Shown here one piece after another: positions 25,890 through 32,525 of a DNA stretch of 32,525 nucleotides. The first letter of the stretch is position 1. Each line of letters starts with the position of its first letter. Source of the DNA: Betaproteobacteria bacterium (GTDB taxonomy: Bacteria; Pseudomonadota; Gammaproteobacteria; Burkholderiales; Burkholderiaceae_C); assembly GCA_016868205.1 (NCBI GenBank), contig VGHR01000025.1, forward strand, positions 1-32,525, given 5' to 3'. The position numbers and the translations under genes are program-made. The notes under the pieces were generated by a model. The model ran no database searches. It saw only the letters and a list, made by a program, of their open reading frames with translations, and had not been told where the DNA came from.

Positions 25890-27277
25890 GGGATCTCCTT
25901 GATCGCCGGTTGGGCGGCCTGTGCCGCAACCGCCTGCACCACCCTTTCCATGCGCATGAAGCGCGAACCCTTGACCAGTACGCTGGCCAAGCCAGGGGGT
26001 ACGCTCGTAAGAGCGTCGATCAGGTCCTCCATGCGCTCGAAATGGCGCGCGCCCGCAAAGGCCTGGCTGGCATACCGCATCAGGGGCCCAATGCACCACA
26101 GCTGTTCGATCCCTCGCTGCTGAGCGTACGCGCCCACCTCGGCATGAAACTCAGCGCCGCGCTCGCCAACCTCCCCCATGTCACCGAGTACCAGCAGACG
26201 GGGGCCGGGCAATCCCTGCAGCACCTCGATAGCGGCACGAACCGAATCGGGATTGGCGTTGTAACTGTCATCGACCAGATACAGCGCCTGCCTACCCGGT
26301 CGTTGCAGACGCACCGTGAGCGAGCGCCCCTGCACGGGTTCAAAAGCAGAAAGACCCTGCGTAATGGCGGCCAGGGGGATGCCCGCTGCAATCGCACACG
26401 CAGCGGCGGCCAGGGCATTCTTGATGTTGTGCCGCCCGGCCAGATGCAAATCGAAACGCAGCGGCCCCAGTGGCGTACGGGCCAGCACCCGCCAACCGGC
26501 ACCCTCGGCGCGTATGTCCTGGGCCACCAGGTCGGCTGCCGCATCGAGGCTAAAGCTCAGGATGCGTCGAGAGCCGGCCGCAGCCCGCCAAATCGATGTG
26601 TAGGCTTCGTCCGCGGGAAACACCGCGATGCCATCGGCCGGCAGGCTCTCAATGACCGAACCGTTTTCGCGCGCCACAGCTTCGACCGAGGTCATGAATT
26701 CCTGGTGTTCGCGCTGTGCGTTATTGACCAAGGCCACAGTCGGCCTCACCATACGGGCGAGTTGAGCAATTTCCCCCGGATGGTTCATGCCCAGCTCGAG
26801 CACGGCCATCTGATGATCCGGGCGCAGACACAGCAAGGTCAGCGGCACGCCGATGTCATTGTTGAAGTTGCCCTGGGTAGCCAGACACGCAGAACCCAGG
26901 TGGGCCCGCAAGATGGCAGCAATCATTTGCGTCACCGTGGTCTTGCCATTGCTGCCCGTCACAGCAATCAGCGGACCCCGCAACACGCCGCGCCAGCCGC
27001 CGGCCAATTGGCCCAGCGCTTGTCGACTGTCGCTGACCTCCAGGCCGGGCAATCCCGCTTGCTCCAGACCCTCTTGCGCCAGTGCCGCAACAGCGCCAGC
27101 CTGTGCCGCCTGACGCAGGAATGTGTGGCCGTCAAAGCGCTCGCCGCGCAGGGCCACGAAAAGATCGCCGGCGCGCAAACTGCGGCTGTCGCTGTGCACC
27201 CGCTCCACCTGCAGGGCTGCATCGCCAATCAAACGCGCGCCGGGTAGCCATTGCAAAACTTGGGCCAGGGTCATCAT
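25883..27277 (-). CDS. murF: UDP-N-acetylmuramoyl-tripeptide--D-alanyl-D-alanine ligase
   Basis: Adds the D-Ala-D-Ala dipeptide made by Ddl, completing the UDP-MurNAc-pentapeptide. The 464-residue ligase shows [18 protein letters not shown] at the N-terminal substrate domain, TGSNGKTT (107-114), [32 protein letters not shown] and the MurF-type [10 protein letters not shown]. It starts with two consecutive ATG codons, and the first overlaps the murE stop codon by 4 bases. Confidence 0.97.
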   Translation of the reverse strand: MMTLAQVLQWLPGARLIGDAALQVERVHSDSRSLRAGDLFVALRGERFDGHTFLRQAAQAGAVAALAQEGLEQAGLPGLEVSDSRQALGQLAGGWRGVLRGPLIAVTGSNGKTTVTQMIAAILRAHLGSACLATQGNFNNDIGVPLTLLCLRPDHQMAVLELGMNHPGEIAQLARMVRPTVALVNNAQREHQEFMTSVEAVARENGSVIESLPADGIAVFPADEAYTSIWRAAAGSRRILSFSLDAAADLVAQDIRAEGAGWRVLARTPLGPLRFDLHLAGRHNIKNALAAAACAIAAGIPLAAITQGLSAFEPVQGRSLTVRLQRPGRQALYLVDDSYNANPDSVRAAIEVLQGLPGPRLLVLGDMGEVGERGAEFHAEVGAYAQQRGIEQLWCIGPLMRYASQAFAGARHFERMEDLIDALTSVPPGLASVLVKGSRFMRMERVVQAVAAQAAQPAIKEIPC

Positions 27278-28770
27278 GCCGGCACCCCCCGCGCACTCGT
27301 GCGTAAAGCCAGGGCGTGATGCGCCACCTCCCGATCGGAAAACGGTCGTCTCTGGCCCGCAACCTCCTGATAGCCCTCATGACCCTTGCCGGCTACCAGC
27401 ACCACATCGGCTGCTTTGGCCTGGGTCACCGCCAGCTCAATAGCGCGCTGACGGTCTTCCTCAAGAACGGCGTGCCCCGCGCCAAGGCCGGCGATCATGT
27501 CCTGCAAAATGGCCGCGGGCGCTTCATGGCGTGGGTTATCACTGGTAAAGATCCGGTGATGCGCGTGACGGCCGGCCACCTCGGCCATCAGGGGCCGCTT
27601 GAGCCGGTCGCGGTCACCGCCGCAACCGATCACCACCCACAGACTGCCGCCGCGACCCTTGGCCACCGGGCCGAGCGCCCGCAGCACTTGCTCCAGCGCA
27701 TCGGGGGTGTGGGCATAGTCCACCACCACCATGGGTTCGCCGGTGCCGCCGATGGACTCCATCCGGCCAGGCACTGGGCTCAGACCGACACAAGCCTGCA
27801 CAGCCTGGTCCAGACTCAGGCCCACGCTGCGTAGCCCGGCGATCACGCCCAGCATATTGCTGATGTTGTATTGGCCGAGCGCGGGTACAAACACCGACCG
27901 CACCCGCTCGGCCTCACAGACTTCAAACTCCGTGCCCCCATCAGCCGCCCGCCAGCCTTGGGCACGCAAACGCGCCGGTCTCTGGAGCGAGACGGTCCAC
28001 ACATCCAGGCCAGGGCGACCGGCCAGCTGCCCCGCCAGTTCGCCGCCCTTGGGGTCGTCGATATTGAGTACCGCCGCACACAAACCGGGCCAGTCGAACA
28101 AGCGCGCCTTAGCCTGCCAATAAGCCTGCATGGTGCCGTGGTAATCAAGATGATCCTGGGTGAAATTGGTCAGGAGTGCGGTGTGTATGTGCAGCCCCTC
28201 CAGACGCAATTCGGCCAAACCGATGGAGGACGCTTCTAGGGCGCAGGCTTGCCGGCCCTGGTTCACCCACTGTCGCAAGTGCTGCTGCAGCAACACTGGA
28301 TCGGGCGTGGTCAGCCCCTGGGCTTGTAATTGCCCTGGCGCGCCCAAACCCAAGGTGCCCACCAAGGCACAAGGCCGGCCCGCCGCGCTCAGAGCCTGCG
28401 CCAGCCACCAGGCTGTCGAGGTCTTACCATTGGTGCCGGTGACAGCCAGTACCTGCAGTTTCGAACTCGGATACGCAAAAAAGGCCGCAGCCAACTCCGA
28501 CGCAAGCGCCTTCAAGCCGCGATAGCGGGCGATACGCGCGTCCTCAAGATCGAGCCCCACCGATTGGCTGCCCTCATCCTCAATCAAACAGGCGCACGCC
28601 CCGGCTTGCAGGGCTGCAGGCACGAAAAGTCGGCCGTCGCGGGCGGCACCCGGCCAGGCAAGAAAGGCTTCGCCCGCACTCAGGCGACGACTGTCGGCGT
28701 GCAGACCCTTGGCGCCGCGCTGGCGCAGCCAGTCCAGCGCCTGCTCAGGAGATCGGAGGAGGAGGCTCAA
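27274..28770 (-). CDS. murE: UDP-MurNAc-L-alanyl-D-glutamate--meso-diaminopimelate ligase
   Basis: Adds the third residue of the stem peptide. In the 498-residue protein the ATP loop is TGTNGKTS (111-118), the carbamylated lysine lies in YWQAKARLF (Lys221), and DNPR (411-414) is the signature of the meso-diaminopimelate enzyme, as opposed to the lysine enzyme. That identifies the wall as the Gram-negative DAP type. The start codon is TTG at 28770, overlapping the ftsI stop as TTGA and preceded by AGGAG at a suitable distance; no other codon gives the conserved N-terminus. Confidence 0.97.
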   Translation of the reverse strand: MSLLLRSPEQALDWLRQRGAKGLHADSRRLSAGEAFLAWPGAARDGRLFVPAALQAGACACLIEDEGSQSVGLDLEDARIARYRGLKALASELAAAFFAYPSSKLQVLAVTGTNGKTSTAWWLAQALSAAGRPCALVGTLGLGAPGQLQAQGLTTPDPVLLQQHLRQWVNQGRQACALEASSIGLAELRLEGLHIHTALLTNFTQDHLDYHGTMQAYWQAKARLFDWPGLCAAVLNIDDPKGGELAGQLAGRPGLDVWTVSLQRPARLRAQGWRAADGGTEFEVCEAERVRSVFVPALGQYNISNMLGVIAGLRSVGLSLDQAVQACVGLSPVPGRMESIGGTGEPMVVVDYAHTPDALEQVLRALGPVAKGRGGSLWVVIGCGGDRDRLKRPLMAEVAGRHAHHRIFTSDNPRHEAPAAILQDMIAGLGAGHAVLEEDRQRAIELAVTQAKAADVVLVAGKGHEGYQEVAGQRRPFSDREVAHHALALRTSARGVPA

Positions 28771-30500
28771 AACGACTCCTGCACCGACTTGGCCACGATC
28801 TGCGGCTTGACCGACAGGTCTGGCGGCAAACCCATCATGCGCAGCGTCTGCTGCACCGTTTCGGCAAACACAGGGGCGGCCACCTCACCGCCGTAATAGC
28901 GGCCAGCACTCGGCTCGTCGATCATCACCGCCACCACGATGCGCGGCGCATCGACCGGGGCCAGCCCCACAAAAAAGCCACGGTATTTTTTGTCGGCGTA
29001 GCCCTTGCCTTCCTGCTTGCGGGCCGTTCCGGTCTTACCGCCGACAGAGTAGCCGATGGTCTGCGCCTTCAGGGCGGTGCCTCCCGGTTGCGTAGCCATT
29101 TGCAGCATTTGGCGCATGGCGACCGCATTTTTTTCGCTGAACACCCGCGTCCCCGCGGCCGGCTCGTCGGTCTTGAGCAGACTGACCGGCACCAGATCGC
29201 CATCGCGTGCAAAAACGGTGTAGGCGTGGGCCAGCTGAAAAAGCGAGACCGACAGGCCGTAACCGTAGCTCATGGTGGCCTGTTCAATCGGGCGCCAAGT
29301 CTTGTAGGGCCGCAACTTGCCGCTGACCGCACCCGGAAAAGGAATTTGCGGTTTCTGTCCGAAACCGGCACGGGTGTAGAACTCCCACATGTCACGCGGC
29401 TGCATTTGCATCGCCATCTTGACCGTGCCCACATTGCTCGACTTCTGAATCACCTGCGAGACGGTGAGCAGACCATGGGGGGAGGTGTCGCTGATCGTCA
29501 CCCCGCCTAGCATCATCCGACCGGGGGCGGTCTCGATGGGTGTATCGGCGCGCACCAGTCCCTTTTCCAGGGCTGCGGCCACCGCAAAGGCCTTGACCGT
29601 CGAGCCGGGCTCGAAGGTATCGGTCAAGGCGCGGTTGCGCAGCTGCGCGCCGCTGAGATGCACCCGCCGATCCGGGGTGTAGCTCGGGTAATTGGCCAAG
29701 GCCAGCACCTCGCCCGTGCGCGCATCAAGAACCACCACGCTGCCAGCCTTGGCCTTGTGCTCGTTGACCGCATCGCGCAATTTTTGATAGGCAAAAAACT
29801 GCACCTTCGAATCAATGGACAACTGCAGATCACGACCGTCCACCGGCGGCCGCTGCTCGCCCACATCCTCGACCACCCGGCCGAAGCGGTCCTTGATCAC
29901 GCGCCGCGAGCCCGCCTGGCCAGCCAACTGCTTATCGAAGGCCAGTTCCACCCCTTCCTGACCGATGTTCTCCACATTGGCAAAGCCCACCACATGCGCA
30001 GCCGCCTCCCCATCCGGGTACATGCGCTTGTAGGCGCTGCGCTGGTACAGGCCCTTGATACCCAGCTCAGCCACCTTGCGCGCAACCGCATCATCGACCT
30101 GACGCTTGACCCACACAAAGGTCTTGTCTTCATTGAAGAGCCGTTGCTTGAGCTCGGGCAGAGGCATTTCCAGCAGGCGCGAGAGTTCGGACAGCTGAGC
30201 CGGCGTGGCTTGGACATCTTCCGGGATCGCCCACAAACTCGGCGCCGGCACGTTGTAGGCCAACACCAGGCCGTTGCGGTCCATGATGCGGCCCCGGCTG
30301 GCCGGCAACTCCAGAGTACGGGCAAAACGCACCTCACCCTGCTTCTGGAAAAAATCGCTGTCGATGGCCTGAACATAGACCGCGCGTCCGGCCAGACCGG
30401 CAAAGGCCAGAGCGATGGCAGCCACCACGAATTTGCTACGCCAGACCGGCGTGCGGCTGGTCAGCAAAGGGCTGGCGCTGTAGCGCACGCTGCGACTCAT
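28767..30500 (-). CDS. ftsI: Septal transpeptidase FtsI (PBP3)
   Basis: The class B penicillin-binding protein that crosslinks septal peptidoglycan with FtsW. The 577-residue protein has a cytoplasmic tail, one transmembrane helix (about 24-45), the dimerisation domain (RGRIMDRNGLVLAYN) and the transpeptidase domain. Active-site motifs are STVK with nucleophile Ser300 and Lys303, SSN (354-356) and KTG (489-491). Length is close to E. coli FtsI (588). It overlaps ftsL and murE by 4 bases each. Confidence 0.97.
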   Translation of the reverse strand: MSRSVRYSASPLLTSRTPVWRSKFVVAAIALAFAGLAGRAVYVQAIDSDFFQKQGEVRFARTLELPASRGRIMDRNGLVLAYNVPAPSLWAIPEDVQATPAQLSELSRLLEMPLPELKQRLFNEDKTFVWVKRQVDDAVARKVAELGIKGLYQRSAYKRMYPDGEAAAHVVGFANVENIGQEGVELAFDKQLAGQAGSRRVIKDRFGRVVEDVGEQRPPVDGRDLQLSIDSKVQFFAYQKLRDAVNEHKAKAGSVVVLDARTGEVLALANYPSYTPDRRVHLSGAQLRNRALTDTFEPGSTVKAFAVAAALEKGLVRADTPIETAPGRMMLGGVTISDTSPHGLLTVSQVIQKSSNVGTVKMAMQMQPRDMWEFYTRAGFGQKPQIPFPGAVSGKLRPYKTWRPIEQATMSYGYGLSVSLFQLAHAYTVFARDGDLVPVSLLKTDEPAAGTRVFSEKNAVAMRQMLQMATQPGGTALKAQTIGYSVGGKTGTARKQEGKGYADKKYRGFFVGLAPVDAPRIVVAVMIDEPSAGRYYGGEVAAPVFAETVQQTLRMMGLPPDLSVKPQIVAKSVQESF

Positions 30501-30781
30501 GGTGCGCTCCCGGCAGCCGCAGGCGCGAGCGTCACATACTGGGTGATCGCGGGCGTCACCGTGCGCATCTGCATTTTTTCCTTGGCTAGTCGCTCAATGC
30601 GCAGGGGCGTAGCCTGAGCGCGCTTTTCGGCCTGCAGCCGTTCGTGTTCGACCTCGAGCTTGCGCGCCTGGGCACCGGCACGCTCAAGCGCCACATACAG
30701 ACGGCGCGACTCATATTGCACATGCACCAGATACAAGGCATGCGCCAGCACTGCCACCATCAACAGCAAATTGAGCCGCAT
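30497..30781 (-). CDS. ftsL: Cell division protein FtsL
   Basis: A small bitopic protein that forms the FtsQLB complex and helps activate FtsWI. The 94-residue protein has one transmembrane helix (about 3-20), then a long heptad-type coiled coil (ESRRLYVALERAGAQARKLE onwards), then RIERLAKEKMQM, the conserved FtsL end region. The ATG at 30781 overlaps the rsmH stop codon by 1 base (TGATG). A TTG three bases upstream is an alternative start. Confidence 0.93.
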   Translation of the reverse strand: MRLNLLLMVAVLAHALYLVHVQYESRRLYVALERAGAQARKLEVEHERLQAEKRAQATPLRIERLAKEKMQMRTVTPAITQYVTLAPAAAGSAP

Positions 30782-31737
30782 CAAGGCGCCTCCGTGCGTT
30801 CGGCCACCCGCATCACCGCACTTCGCGCGCGCGGGTTAGCTGCCACCTCGGCCTGCGAGGGCATGACACGGCCACGCAACTTCAAGCGGACAGGCGCGGC
30901 CGCAGCCATAGGGACGCGGCGGTCAAAGACCTGGCGAGCCTGATGCGCCATGAACTGCTTGACGATGCGGTCCTCGAGCGAATGAAAACTGATCACAACC
31001 AAACGACCCTGGGGTCTCAAAACTTTCAACGATGCCTCTAGCGCCTGCTGCAACTCTTCGAGCTCGGCGTTGATAAAAATCCGAAAAGCCTGAAATGTCC
31101 GCGTGGCTGGGTCCTTGCCAGGCTCGCGGGTCTTGACCGCGCCAGCCACGACCTGGGCCAGCTCGGCCGTGCGGAGCAAGGGGCCGTGCTCGCGCCGGCG
31201 GCGATCAATCGCCTTTGCAATCGGCCCAGCAAACCGTTCTTCGCCGTAATCACGAATCACCTCGGCCATTTCTTGCACGCTGGCCTGCGCCAGCCAGTCG
31301 GCTACGCTGCGCCCGCGCGAAGGATCCATGCGCATATCCAGAGGACCGTCGTGGCGAAAGGAAAAGCCACGCTGAGGATCGTCGATCTGCGGCGAACTCA
31401 CACCGAGATCCATCAACAGGCCGTCGACGCTGGCCGGCTCCAGGGCGGCGATCTGGGCAAAGCCCTGGTGCTGAATCGAAAATCGAGTGTCGCTGGCGGC
31501 CAAGGACTCGGCCGCCTCGACGGCCTGCGGATCCTTGTCGAAGGCCAGCAAGCGACCCCGCGCCCCCAAAGCCTGCAGGATGCCGCGCGCATGACCACCA
31601 CGACCGAAGGTCGCATCGACATAGCAGGCGCCGGGCTGCACTTGTAAGGCTGCAACCGCCTCGCTGAGCAAAACGGTGTGATGTTTCCATGGGTGCGGCA
31701 CCGCTGCGTCTTCAGAACGAAAAGTCTCTGAAGACAT
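30781..31737 (-). CDS. rsmH: 16S rRNA (cytosine1402-N4)-methyltransferase RsmH
   Basis: Methylates C1402 of 16S rRNA using S-adenosylmethionine; formerly MraW. The 318-residue protein has [10 protein letters not shown], the SAM-binding [57 protein letters not shown], and the C-terminal [16 protein letters not shown]. The ATG at 31737 overlaps the end of mraZ by 26 bases. A GTG at 31701, just after the mraZ stop codon, is a possible later start, because the first 12 residues are not conserved. Confidence 0.96.
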   Translation of the reverse strand: MSSETFRSEDAAVPHPWKHHTVLLSEAVAALQVQPGACYVDATFGRGGHARGILQALGARGRLLAFDKDPQAVEAAESLAASDTRFSIQHQGFAQIAALEPASVDGLLMDLGVSSPQIDDPQRGFSFRHDGPLDMRMDPSRGRSVADWLAQASVQEMAEVIRDYGEERFAGPIAKAIDRRRREHGPLLRTAELAQVVAGAVKTREPGKDPATRTFQAFRIFINAELEELQQALEASLKVLRPQGRLVVISFHSLEDRIVKQFMAHQARQVFDRRVPMAAAAPVRLKLRGRVMPSQAEVAANPRARSAVMRVAERTEAP

Positions 31738-32140
31738 CAGGCATCTGCCCTTTCATCTGCTCGGCCTCTTGTGCGGCATAAGTGGCCGCATCCCACAGCT
31801 CGAAGTGCGCCCCCATGCCCAGCAGCACCGACTCGCGACTCAGACCGGCGGCGTGCCGCAGCTCGGGCGAGACCAGCACGCGGCCGCTGGCATCCATTTC
31901 CACATCCATGGCATTGCCCAGGAAGATGCGCTTCCACCACTGCGCCTGCATGGGCAAGGCAGCGATGCGATCGCGAAACTTCTCCCACTCGTTGCGAGGG
32001 AAGACCATCAAACAGCCATGCGGGTGCTTGGTAAGGGTCAACTGACCCGAGGCCGTGGCCAGCAGCACATCACGATGCCGCGTGGGCACAGCCAGCCTGC
32101 CCTTGCTGTCGAGAACGATGGACGACGCGCCCTGAAACAC
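31712..32140 (-). CDS. mraZ: Transcriptional regulator MraZ
   Basis: An AbrB-fold DNA-binding protein that binds spaced repeats upstream of its own gene and controls the dcw cluster. The start is taken as GTG at 32140, because it gives the usual N-terminus ([23 protein letters not shown]) and the usual length of 142 residues, and AGGGG lies 8 bases upstream. A frame from 32173 would begin inside the operator. Two SpoVT/AbrB-like halves are seen: [15 protein letters not shown] and [17 protein letters not shown], each with the DxxGR-type turn. It is first in the cluster and directly downstream of matching 10-base repeats. Confidence 0.95.
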   Translation of the reverse strand: MFQGASSIVLDSKGRLAVPTRHRDVLLATASGQLTLTKHPHGCLMVFPRNEWEKFRDRIAALPMQAQWWKRIFLGNAMDVEMDASGRVLVSPELRHAAGLSRESVLLGMGAHFELWDAATYAAQEAEQMKGQMPDVFRDFSF

Positions 32141-32165
32141 CACTACAGCCCCTGAAAATGTGGCT

Positions 32166-32195
32166 TTCACCACAAAAATGCACTTTTCCCCACTT
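32166..32195 (-). promoter_or_regulatory. MraZ box: three 10-base direct repeats
   Basis: Reading the minus strand from 32195 to 32166, the units AAGTGGGGAA, AAGTGCATTT and TTGTGGTGAA follow one another at exactly 10-base spacing, each with GTG at positions 3-5. This arrangement (a TGGG-like core repeated every 10 bases just upstream of mraZ) is the known MraZ operator. It overlaps the -10 of the promoter, which fits autorepression. Confidence 0.8.
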
Positions 32196-32219
32196 TAGCA
32201 GGAAATCGGAACACTTCAA
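32192..32219 (-). promoter_or_regulatory. Promoter of the dcw cluster upstream of mraZ
   Basis: TTGAAG (32219-32214), 16 bases, then TAAAGT (32197-32192) on the minus strand. TGC before TAAAGT makes an extended -10. The start of transcription would lie near 32185, inside the MraZ box and about 45 bases before the GTG start of mraZ. Confidence 0.65.
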
Positions 32220-32247
32220 GGGGTCGCGTAACAAAATTTTCTAATGA

Positions 32248-32336
32248 AATCAAGCACTTAGGGTCGATTTCCAAAAATTTATGAGATACAAAATCCATTC
32301 AGAATGAAGCACTTAGCCCGTTCAATGAAAGTGCTT
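32248..32336 (-). repeat. Repeated CTAAGTGCTT motifs between dksA and mraZ
   Basis: On the minus strand CTAAGTGCTTCATT (32316-32303) and CTAAGTGCTTGATT (32261-32248) differ at one base and are exactly 55 bases apart. An inverted copy, AAGCACTT (32336-32329), faces the first. The core AAGTG also recurs in the MraZ box and in the -35 region. The rest of the gap from 32141 to 32446 holds the mraZ promoter, a hairpin and the dksA terminator; I see no gene in it. Confidence 0.6.
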
Positions 32337-32347
32337 TCTAAGCCCAA

Positions 32348-32384
32348 TCCCTGTTCTGAGTCTCCGAAGGAGGCGAAACAGGGA
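32348..32384. other. Nested hairpin between the dksA terminator and mraZ
   Basis: TCCCTGTT (32348-32355) pairs with AACAGGGA (32377-32384), and inside the loop CTCC (32362-32365) and GGAG (32369-32372) form a second small stem around GAA. No T-run follows on either strand. It could be a protein site, part of a leader RNA, or chance. Confidence 0.35.
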
Positions 32385-32393
32385 GACATGCCC

Positions 32394-32421
32394 AAAAAAA
32401 CAGGCCTCTCACGGAGGCCTG
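32394..32421 (-). terminator. Intrinsic terminator of dksA
   Basis: CAGGCCTC and GAGGCCTG (32401-32421) form an 8-base stem with a 5-base loop. On the minus strand it is followed directly by seven T (32400-32394). It lies 25 bases after the dksA stop codon and separates that gene from the mraZ promoter. Confidence 0.93.
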
Positions 32422-32446
32422 TCACAGTGAAACAGGGTCGGCCTCG

Positions 32447-32525
32447 TCAGTCGCCAAACATCTTCTGCTTGAGCTCACGGCGCTGCTGCGCCTCCAGAGA
32501 AAGGCTGGCCGTTGGTCGCGCGATC
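32447..32525 (-). CDS. dksA: 3' end of a DksA-type RNA polymerase-binding regulator (partial)
   Basis: Only the last 26 codons are in the window, stop codon at 32449-32447. The peptide reads IARPTASLSLEAQQRRELKQ and ends KMFGD. ARPTA, followed by an acidic and basic helix, matches the C-terminus of DksA (in E. coli EARPTADLC and an EIREK-like helix). DksA works with ppGpp in the stringent response. The zinc-finger and coiled-coil parts are off the window, so the call rests on a short match. A strong terminator follows. Confidence 0.6.
   Translation of the reverse strand, partial: IARPTASLSLEAQQRRELKQKMFGD

Noticed and set aside
25910..27247. A 445-codon plus-strand frame opposite murF
   Set aside because: Same reason: murF is certain, and the opposite frame shows no recognisable motif and no ribosome binding site.
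32141..32173. A longer MraZ starting at 32173
   Set aside because: The extra 11 residues would be encoded within the MraZ box; the GTG at 32140 gives the standard N-terminus and length with a ribosome site.
1..32525. CRISPR arrays, insertion sequences, tRNA or rRNA genes, phage or defence systems
   Set aside because: No regularly spaced repeats, transposase frames, terminal inverted repeats, cloverleaf or rRNA sequences were seen. The content is core genes plus one small accessory segment.

Overview
The window reads as chromosomal DNA of a betaproteobacterium, most likely a member of the Burkholderiales. The evidence is a complete Gram-negative division and cell wall (dcw) cluster ending in lpxC, a MurE with the DNPR signature of the meso-diaminopimelate enzyme, an rnb-aroE-mtgA neighbourhood, and the tail of a DksA-type gene beside mraZ. 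No finer placement is claimed.

Left part (1-4692) is accessory in character. A large secreted lipase-like gene runs off the left edge on the minus strand. It is broken by an in-frame amber codon and by a frameshift in a C6 tract, and it carries cysteine-rich repeats at its N-terminus and further tandem repeats at its C-terminus. A LuxR-type regulator with an EpsA-like N-terminus is transcribed divergently, and an unrecognised polytopic membrane protein follows it. The shared upstream region holds an inverted repeat and a spaced direct repeat.

Middle part (4699-13769). On the minus strand lie rodA, tldD and the DAHP synthase gene aroG. aroG is preceded by a 24-codon leader peptide packed with Phe, Tyr and Trp codons, then by a strong intrinsic terminator. 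Competing RNA pairings can be drawn by hand, so this looks like a ribosome-mediated attenuator. On the plus strand a compact unit runs yqiA, an RNase II family gene, aroE, mtgA and ruvC.

Right part (13784-32525) is almost entirely minus strand. The order of transcription is dksA (3' end only), terminator, then mraZ, rsmH, ftsL, ftsI, murE, murF, mraY, murD, ftsW, murG, murC, ddl, ftsQ, ftsA, ftsZ, lpxC and a 58-residue membrane protein, closed by an intrinsic terminator. From mraZ to ftsQ each gene overlaps the next, mostly by 4 bases. The genes cover the cytoplasmic Mur pathway, lipid I and II synthesis, septal polymerisation and crosslinking, and the FtsQ/L/W/I/A/Z divisome.

One pattern spans the middle and right parts. 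Five genes that appear to begin transcription units (rodA, yqiA, tldD, the aroG leader peptide and lpxC) lack a Shine-Dalgarno sequence. Each has a -10-like hexamer exactly 6 bases before its ATG, so transcription would start at the A of the start codon. This suggests leaderless mRNAs, including for the attenuator.
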